A stretch of DNA of 64,000 nt from Ferdinandcohnia sp036962685 (lineage in GTDB: Bacteria; Bacillota; Bacilli; Bacillales; Bacillaceae_L). How positions within the stretch are numbered: the first letter of the stretch is position 1; each line of letters begins with the position of its first letter. Below are positions 58,946 to 64,000 of this stretch, one piece after another. Location: NCBI RefSeq assembly GCF_036962685.1, contig NZ_JBALOP010000001.1:1-64000 (forward strand). Direction: 5' to 3'. The translations under genes and the position numbers were made by a program. The notes under the pieces are model-generated. The model was not told where the DNA came from. It did no database searches and was given only the letters and a program-made list of their open reading frames with translations.

Positions 58946-60841
58946 TTAGGCAGTTGCTACATGTAATGCATGTTCTTTCTTCATTGTTTTGCGGTTGTAG
59001 CCCATTAATCTCATGGCGTTCAGAATAACAAGAAGGACGCTCGCTTCATGAATGAACATTCCAGATGCGAGGTGGACCGTTCCCATGAGGACCCCGACTA
59101 GAAGGACGAAGGCAATTCCAACTGCAAAGAAAGTGTTTTGCTTCATGTTGCGGATGGTTGCTTTTGATAATGAGTAAGCATGTGAGAATTGCATGAGCTT
59201 ATCTGCCATTAAGACGACATCTGCTGTCTCCATCGAAATATCCGTACCACCTTCACCCATTGCGAGTCCGATATCTGCAGTTGCGATTGCTGGAGCGTCG
59301 TTGATCCCGTCTCCTGCCATTGCCACTACATGACCTTCTGCCTTTAATTTTTTCACGTATTCTACTTTATCTTCTGGTAGTAACTCTGCATGAAATTCAT
59401 CCAGTCCTAAAGTGGACGCGACAAGTTCAGCAGTATGTTTGTTATCACCAGTCAACATCACGATCTTCTTAATCCCATTTTTTCGCATTTGGGTTAGTGC
59501 TCTTTGCGCATCTTCACGAATTTGGTCTGCAATCGAGAAAATTCCGGCGATTTTTCCATCGACACTAGCGAAGATTGCAGTGTTACCCGCTTTTTCTCGA
59601 TCGATTGCATAGGCCCCGACGTTTTGCGGAACTTCAATACCTTCTGCATCCATCAGTTTCCGATTCCCAATCGCAAGTACATGACCTGCCACTTTTGTCC
59701 GGATCCCATTTCCTTTAATGACTTCTCCGTCTTCTGGTTCAATCTCTAAAGCTAGTTTTCTTGCTTTTGCTTCTTTTACAATTGTTTGTCCTAGATGGTG
59801 CTCGGAAATGGTTTCCGCTTGGGCAACGAGCTGCAATAATTCATTTGTTTCGAAGCTGCCAAAGGTCTTAATATCTGTTACTTCCGGTTTCCCCTTCGTC
59901 AATGTTCCTGTTTTATCGAAAACGAGCGTGTCTACCTTTGAAAAGATATCCATGACTTCTCCACCTTTTACTAAGACACCATTTTTCGCTCCATTTCCGA
60001 TTCCAGCAACGTTCGATACTGGGGCTCCAATCACAAGTGCACCAGGGCAAGCAATGACAAGGAATGTAATTGCGATATGGAGATCTCTAGTAAATAGATA
60101 GACAAGAACAGATAAAACAACGACAGCTGGTGTGTATATATTTGCGAATTTATTCAGGAATTTCTCTGTTTTTGATTTAGATTCCTGTGCTTCCTCCACA
60201 AGTTCAATAATTTTCGCAAAAGTCGTATCGTCACCAACTTTTTCTGCAATCATTTCGATATAGCCGTTATCCACGATGGTACCACTGAATACTTTGTCTT
60301 CTATCTTCTTTGATGCGGGTACAGATTCACCGGTCACTGCTGCTTCATTTAAAGAAGCTTGACCTGAAACGATTGTGCCATCGACCGGAACCTTTCCGCC
60401 AGAGCGGATAATAACACGGTCCCCAACAAGAACATCTTCGATTGGTACCGTAATTTGGCTGCCGTCTCGAACAACAACTGCTTCCTGTGGCGCCATTTCT
60501 ACAAGGTCTTTTAGCGAAGAACGTGTTTTTTCCAACGTACTTGCTTCTAAATAATCACCGAATAAAAATAGGAAGGTAACGACTGCCGATTCGACAAATT
60601 CACCGATAAACAAAGCACCAATAACAGCGATTGTGACAAGCAGTTCAATGCTGAATGCCTTCATTTTTAATGCTTGAAATGCTTTAATGAAGATAGGGAT
60701 TCCCGCGATGATCGTCACAATGATGAGTGAAGCTGATTTTAAAAGATCATATCCTGTCAAATGAAAAATCAATGCGAGAACGAGCAAGGCTCCCGAGATG
60801 GCTGTTATTTTCGTTTTTTGTTGATTAATCAAATTGATCAT
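58946..60841 (-). CDS. Heavy-metal P1B-type ATPase with atypical CPG motif
   Basis: 631 residues and about eight membrane helices; no N-terminal HMA domain. The phosphorylation site is Asp309 (FDKTGTLT), with TGES phosphatase motif (170-173) and MAGDGINDAP. The ion-channel motif is CPG (265-267, IACPGALVIGAP) where most copper or zinc/cadmium pumps have CPC or CPH, and the nucleotide motif is SEHHL (346-350) where most have SEHPL. The C-terminal HEASVLLVILNAMRLM resembles the zinc/cadmium group. Metal not predictable. It shares an FNR-like operator with the metallochaperone 77 bp downstream. Confidence 0.88.
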   Translation of the reverse strand: MINLINQQKTKITAISGALLVLALIFHLTGYDLLKSASLIIVTIIAGIPIFIKAFQALKMKAFSIELLVTIAVIGALFIGEFVESAVVTFLFLFGDYLEASTLEKTRSSLKDLVEMAPQEAVVVRDGSQITVPIEDVLVGDRVIIRSGGKVPVDGTIVSGQASLNEAAVTGESVPASKKIEDKVFSGTIVDNGYIEMIAEKVGDDTTFAKIIELVEEAQESKSKTEKFLNKFANIYTPAVVVLSVLVYLFTRDLHIAITFLVIACPGALVIGAPVSNVAGIGNGAKNGVLVKGGEVMDIFSKVDTLVFDKTGTLTKGKPEVTDIKTFGSFETNELLQLVAQAETISEHHLGQTIVKEAKARKLALEIEPEDGEVIKGNGIRTKVAGHVLAIGNRKLMDAEGIEVPQNVGAYAIDREKAGNTAIFASVDGKIAGIFSIADQIREDAQRALTQMRKNGIKKIVMLTGDNKHTAELVASTLGLDEFHAELLPEDKVEYVKKLKAEGHVVAMAGDGINDAPAIATADIGLAMGEGGTDISMETADVVLMADKLMQFSHAYSLSKATIRNMKQNTFFAVGIAFVLLVGVLMGTVHLASGMFIHEASVLLVILNAMRLMGYNRKTMKKEHALHVATA

Positions 60842-60900
60842 TTTGATATCCTCCCCTTTCTTTCTATATCTTTATGATAAAGGGAAGTTGAGATAAATAA

Positions 60901-60916
60901 TTTGACCTCGGTCAAA
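60901..60916 (-). promoter_or_regulatory. FNR-like operator of the P-type ATPase gene
   Basis: TTTGACC-TC-GGTCAAA, the same palindrome as at 58929-58944, ending 60 bp before the ATPase start at 60841, with a TATCAT -10 again 21 bp downstream. Confidence 0.75.
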
Positions 60917-60934
60917 ATTGACTTTTTAGTCAAC

Positions 60935-60973
60935 AAAAAAAGGGTCATGGACTCTTTTTGAATCCATGACCCT
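60935..60973 (-). terminator. speB terminator
   Basis: AGGGTCATGGA (60941-60951) pairs with TCCATGACCCT (60963-60973), 11 bp, followed on the minus strand by TTTTTT. Confidence 0.88.
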
Positions 60974-60978
60974 TTGTA

Positions 60979-61854
60979 TTATTTTTGAATCCACCCTAAA
61001 ATCATCTCACGAATCAACTTACTTGCTGTATTCGCAGTTTGTTCAGACACATCATAGATTGGCGCAACCTCTACCAAGTCTGATCCAACCACACGAATAT
61101 CGGATTTTGCAATCTCGTGAATGGCCCCTAACAATTCCTTCGACGTAATTCCACCCGCATCCACTGTACCTGTTCCTGGTGCATGTGCCGGATCCAATAC
61201 ATCAATATCAATCGTTACATATACAGGACGACCCGCTAGCTTCGGAAGTATTTTTTTCAGTGGCTCGAGTACTTCAAATTTTGAAATATGCATGCCGTTT
61301 TCCTTCGCCCATTGGAACTCTTCCTTCATTCCTGAACGAATTCCGAATGAAAAGACATTCTCCGGTCCAATCAATTCTGCGATTTTACGAATCGGTGTGG
61401 AGTGAGAAAGCGCCTCTCCCTCGTAGTTCTCACGCAAATCGGTATGAGCATCCATATGGATAATCGCAAGATCTGGGTATTTCTTATAAACCGCCTTCAT
61501 CACCGGCCAGGATACAAGATGCTCGCCACCCATGCCAAGTGGATATTTCCCTGCCGCCAATACTTGATCCACAAAATCCTCAATCATATCAAGGCTACGC
61601 TGTGGATTTCCAAATGGTAGCGGAATATCGCCAGCATCATAATATTTCACTTCATCTAGCTCTTTATCAAGATATGGACTATATTCCTCAAGTCCAATCG
61701 ATACCTCACGAATTCGGCTAGGGCCAAAACGTGAACCTGGACGGTAGCTAACTGTCCAGTCCATTGGCATGCCATAAATGACGGCTTCGCTCTCTTCAAA
61801 ATTCGGATGGCTTTTGATAAACACATTTCCTGAATAAGCTTCATCAAATCTCAT
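60979..61854 (-). CDS. speB: Agmatinase
   Basis: 291 residues of the ureohydrolase family. Dinuclear manganese ligands: GMGGEHL, HMDAHTDLR and TIDIDVLDPAHAPG. It hydrolyses agmatine to putrescine and urea. It lies 13 bp after speE in the pbpG/speE/speB order of B. subtilis, so it forms one operon for putrescine and spermidine. Confidence 0.95.
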   Translation of the reverse strand: MRFDEAYSGNVFIKSHPNFEESEAVIYGMPMDWTVSYRPGSRFGPSRIREVSIGLEEYSPYLDKELDEVKYYDAGDIPLPFGNPQRSLDMIEDFVDQVLAAGKYPLGMGGEHLVSWPVMKAVYKKYPDLAIIHMDAHTDLRENYEGEALSHSTPIRKIAELIGPENVFSFGIRSGMKEEFQWAKENGMHISKFEVLEPLKKILPKLAGRPVYVTIDIDVLDPAHAPGTGTVDAGGITSKELLGAIHEIAKSDIRVVGSDLVEVAPIYDVSEQTANTASKLIREMILGWIQK

Positions 61855-61867
61855 CGAAAATCCCCCA

Positions 61868-62695
61868 TTACTTCGTTAAGTCGGCTACAAACTTCGGTAG
61901 CACAAACGCTGCTTTATGGATTTCTTTTGTGTAGTATTTTGTCTCCAACTCATGGAAGCGATCGTCACTTACTTCAAGTGGATCATATTTTTTCGAACCG
62001 ATTGTGAATGTCCAAAGACCACTTGGGTATGTTGGGATGTTCGCGATATAAAGGCGAGTGATTGTGAAAATTTCTTTCACATCACGCTGCACGTTACGGA
62101 TTAAGTCTGGTGTGAACCAAGGGTTGTCTGTTTGCGCAACAAATACACCGTCTTCTTTTAACGCCTTTGAAATTCCTGCATAAAAGCCTTTTGTAAACAG
62201 ATTTACTGCTGGACCTACAGGTTCAGTGGAGTCAACCAAGATGACGTCATACTCATTTTCACTTTCCGCAATATGCATAAATCCATCGCCAACCTTCACG
62301 TCGACACGTGGGTCTTCAAGCTTGCCTGCAATTTCAGGCAAGTATTTCTTTGAGTACTCAATTACTTTTCCATCGATATCCACTAAAGTTGCTTTTTTCA
62401 CATATGGATGCTTTAGCACTTCACGGATTACTCCGCCGTCTCCGCCACCGACAACTAGTACGTTTTCAGGATTTGGGTGTGTAAATAACGGCACATGCGC
62501 AACCATTTCATGATATACGAACTCGTCCACTTGAGTGGTCATTACCATACCATCAAGAACGAGCATGTTGCCGAATTCCTCAGTCTCGATCATATCAAGC
62601 TTTTGAAACTCCGTTTGTTCTGTATGTAAGGTTTGTTTAATTTTTGCTGTGATACCAAAGCTTTTTGTTTGTTTCTCCGTAAACCATAATTCCAT
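61868..62695 (-). CDS. speE: Spermidine synthase
   Basis: 275 residues from MELWFTEKQ (277 from the ATG two codons upstream, at 62701; both are compatible with AAAGGA). Transfers aminopropyl from decarboxylated SAM to putrescine. Core motifs: VVGGGDGGVIREVLKH (SAM-binding), VDSTEPVGPA with the catalytic aspartate, and TDNPWFTPDL. Very similar throughout to B. subtilis SpeE. Confidence 0.95.
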   Translation of the reverse strand: MELWFTEKQTKSFGITAKIKQTLHTEQTEFQKLDMIETEEFGNMLVLDGMVMTTQVDEFVYHEMVAHVPLFTHPNPENVLVVGGGDGGVIREVLKHPYVKKATLVDIDGKVIEYSKKYLPEIAGKLEDPRVDVKVGDGFMHIAESENEYDVILVDSTEPVGPAVNLFTKGFYAGISKALKEDGVFVAQTDNPWFTPDLIRNVQRDVKEIFTITRLYIANIPTYPSGLWTFTIGSKKYDPLEVSDDRFHELETKYYTKEIHKAAFVLPKFVADLTK

Positions 62696-62846
62696 GTTCA
62701 TAACATCCTTTCGATTGAAAAATTCAGGGATTCTATCCCTTTATCGTTCCCAATTCCTTCAAAAAAATTGATGTTTTTGCCGTGTTTTGAGTTCAGGCAA
62801 TGTTGATGGATTTGCCTTGGCGTCGATACCAAGTCGCATACTTCCG

Positions 62847-63021
62847 CTGTCTAGCTGTGGCGACTAGAAACTCGAGAAACTTCAACTCCTCCTACAGAAG
62901 CAAAGACCGCTTCTTAGTCGAAGTCTCCGACACACAGGAAGTGCTAGTGCCGACTTCGCCACAGGACGTGGCGTCTTAGTCGGCCAGTTTTCTCGTTTCT
63001 AATCAAGTCGCCTCCGCTTTT
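62847..63021 (+). repeat. Foldback repeat family I, copy F
   Basis: Left end CTGTCTAGCTGTGGCGACTAGAAAC and right end GTTTCTAATCAAGTCGCCTCCGC are inverted repeats; the core CGCCACAGGACGTGGCGTC.TTAGTCGGCCAG is intact. It lies between the divergent speE and pbpG genes. The rest of 62696-63184 holds no gene. Confidence 0.8.
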
Positions 63022-63184
63022 CTATCTCAACTCAAAAAAGTATAGATGAATCCAGCGAAAATGCAAGAAATTTTTTCACTTTTTAGCAAATAAATGTTTA
63101 AAACAAAGGAAATCTTTTCATACTGATTGATATATGCCTGAGATAGACGGATTTATAAAGAGAAAAAGAGAGAGGTGAACCTTA

Positions 63185-64000
63185 GTGGAGCTTATTACAA
63201 ATGATCGGTTAAAAACTGCGCTCAAAATTTTACGTGCATGTCTTTTCATAGGCTTAATCGGCTGTGCCCTTGTGACAGTCGGTATTTTAGGCGTACTTTC
63301 CTATGCAAAAACACAAGGGGCACCTCCTCTTGCGGTTCCTCTCTCGACCTTATTCTACGCCGAGGATGGAACTTTAATCGGAGAAGAACGTCATCAGGGT
63401 GAAACCCGCTATTGGGTATCACTTGATGATATGTCCGAGGCTGTTGTTGATGCGACGGTATCAATCGAGGACAGGAACTTTTTTGACCATCATGGCTTTG
63501 ATTACAAACGGATTGGTGGAGCCATTATCGCCGACATTAAAGCAATGGCAAAGGTTCAAGGTGCAAGCACGATTACCCAGCAATATGCCCGAAACCTGTT
63601 TTTAGAGCATGAAAAAACGTGGAATCGAAAACTCACCGAGGCCCTTTATACAATCCGCCTGGAGCTTAATTATTCTAAAAAGGAAATTCTAGAAGGTTAT
63701 TTAAATACTATCTATTATGGACATGGCGTTTACGGAATTGAAGCTGCAGCTAATTACTATTTCGGAAAAAGAGCGAGTGAGCTTTCACTTGCAGAAGCTT
63801 CAATGCTCGCTGGGATTCCAAAGGGTCCGACACATTACTCACCATTAGTAAATGAGGAAAAAGCAAAACAGCGTCAAAACGTCGTCCTCAACTCGATGGT
63901 AGTGAAGGGTGTCATTTCGAAAAAAACAGCTGAACAAGCACATAAAGAGAAACTAACCTTTACCGGCAATAAGGCCGTTGGGCGAGAGGATATTGCGCCA
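63185..64000 (+). CDS. pbpG: Class A penicillin-binding protein, 5' part (PbpG-like)
   Basis: 272 codons, open to the window edge. A GTG start follows GAGAGGTGA. Membrane anchor at about 17-40, then the glycosyltransferase (GT51) domain: catalytic glutamate in SIEDRNFFDHHGFD, GASTITQQYARNLFLE, KLTEALYTIRLE and YLNTIYYGHGVYGIEAAA. The transpeptidase domain would lie beyond the window. Its position next to speE-speB identifies the B. subtilis ywhE/pbpG locus, whose product helps build the spore germ-cell wall. Confidence 0.9.
   Translation, partial: MELITNDRLKTALKILRACLFIGLIGCALVTVGILGVLSYAKTQGAPPLAVPLSTLFYAEDGTLIGEERHQGETRYWVSLDDMSEAVVDATVSIEDRNFFDHHGFDYKRIGGAIIADIKAMAKVQGASTITQQYARNLFLEHEKTWNRKLTEALYTIRLELNYSKKEILEGYLNTIYYGHGVYGIEAAANYYFGKRASELSLAEASMLAGIPKGPTHYSPLVNEEKAKQRQNVVLNSMVVKGVISKKTAEQAHKEKLTFTGNKAVGREDIAP

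Noticed and set aside
60918..60933. Third FNR-like site TTGACTTTTTAGTCAA
   Set aside because: The half-sites are six bases apart, not four, and it lies upstream of the better-placed operator toward the speB terminator; possibly a chance palindrome.

Overview
The window is a contiguous chromosomal segment of a low-GC, endospore-forming Bacillaceae bacterium (Bacillus in the broad sense). Evidence: an atp operon in the order Z-I-B-E-F-H-A-G-D-C; sporulation genes spoIIR, racA and spo0F with recognisable sigma-F and sigma-H promoters; AGGAGG-type ribosome binding sites; and gene order that closely follows the Bacillus subtilis upp-atp to pbpG arc. Most genes lie on the minus strand. No rRNA, tRNA, IS element, prophage or CRISPR array was seen. 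There is one short run of undetermined bases (38429-38441).

Layout. 1-7800: tail of a 52-bp tandem array, then the F1Fo ATP synthase operon (minus) with its promoter near 7764-7792. 7960-17310: a secreted subtilase, upp, a plus-strand SPFH/Arc-like pair, glyA, ywlG, rpiB, a chemoreceptor and ywlE. 17476-23800: mntP, ywlC, a DnaA-box cluster, ywlB, spoIIR, an XRE/membrane-protein pair behind twin operators, then prmC and prfA. 23900-29520: a proline catabolism cluster putB-putC-putP-putR that interrupts the B. subtilis-like order. 29890-38400: racA, tdk, rpmE, rho, glpX, murA2/murZ, fbaA and spo0F; the transaldolase gene expected between fbaA and murZ is absent. 38690-42250: ywjG, pyrG with its reiterative-transcription attenuator, and rpoE. 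42630-54120: a fatty-acid/branched-acyl-CoA cluster (fadF, thiolase, hydroxyacyl-CoA dehydrogenase, two acyl-CoA dehydrogenases, a TetR regulator, fused isobutyryl-CoA mutase icmF) driven by a promoter whose spacer is a TGAATG/CATTCA palindrome. 54285-64000: a cardiolipin synthase, an XapX protein, argS, ywiB, a haem-copper-oxidase-like mini-protein, an HMA metallochaperone and an atypical P-type ATPase that share an FNR-like operator, speB, speE, and the start of pbpG.

The genes are mostly housekeeping: energy (atp), nucleotide salvage and synthesis (upp, tdk, pyrG), one-carbon metabolism (glyA), gluconeogenesis/glycolysis (glpX, fbaA), envelope (murZ, cls, pbpG), translation (prfA, prmC, argS, rpmE) and sporulation entry (spo0F, racA, spoIIR). 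The less usual content is between genes: (i) several tandem arrays of unrelated sequence that keep one of two fixed periods, 52 bp or 20-21 bp; (ii) a dispersed family of 120-240 bp foldback repeats (seven copies or fragments) plus a second palindromic family (two copies); and (iii) several regulatory layouts readable directly from the DNA: the pyrG attenuator, a terminator whose 3' arm is a Shine-Dalgarno sequence, twin FNR-like operators at identical distances from two metal genes, and a DnaA-box cluster.
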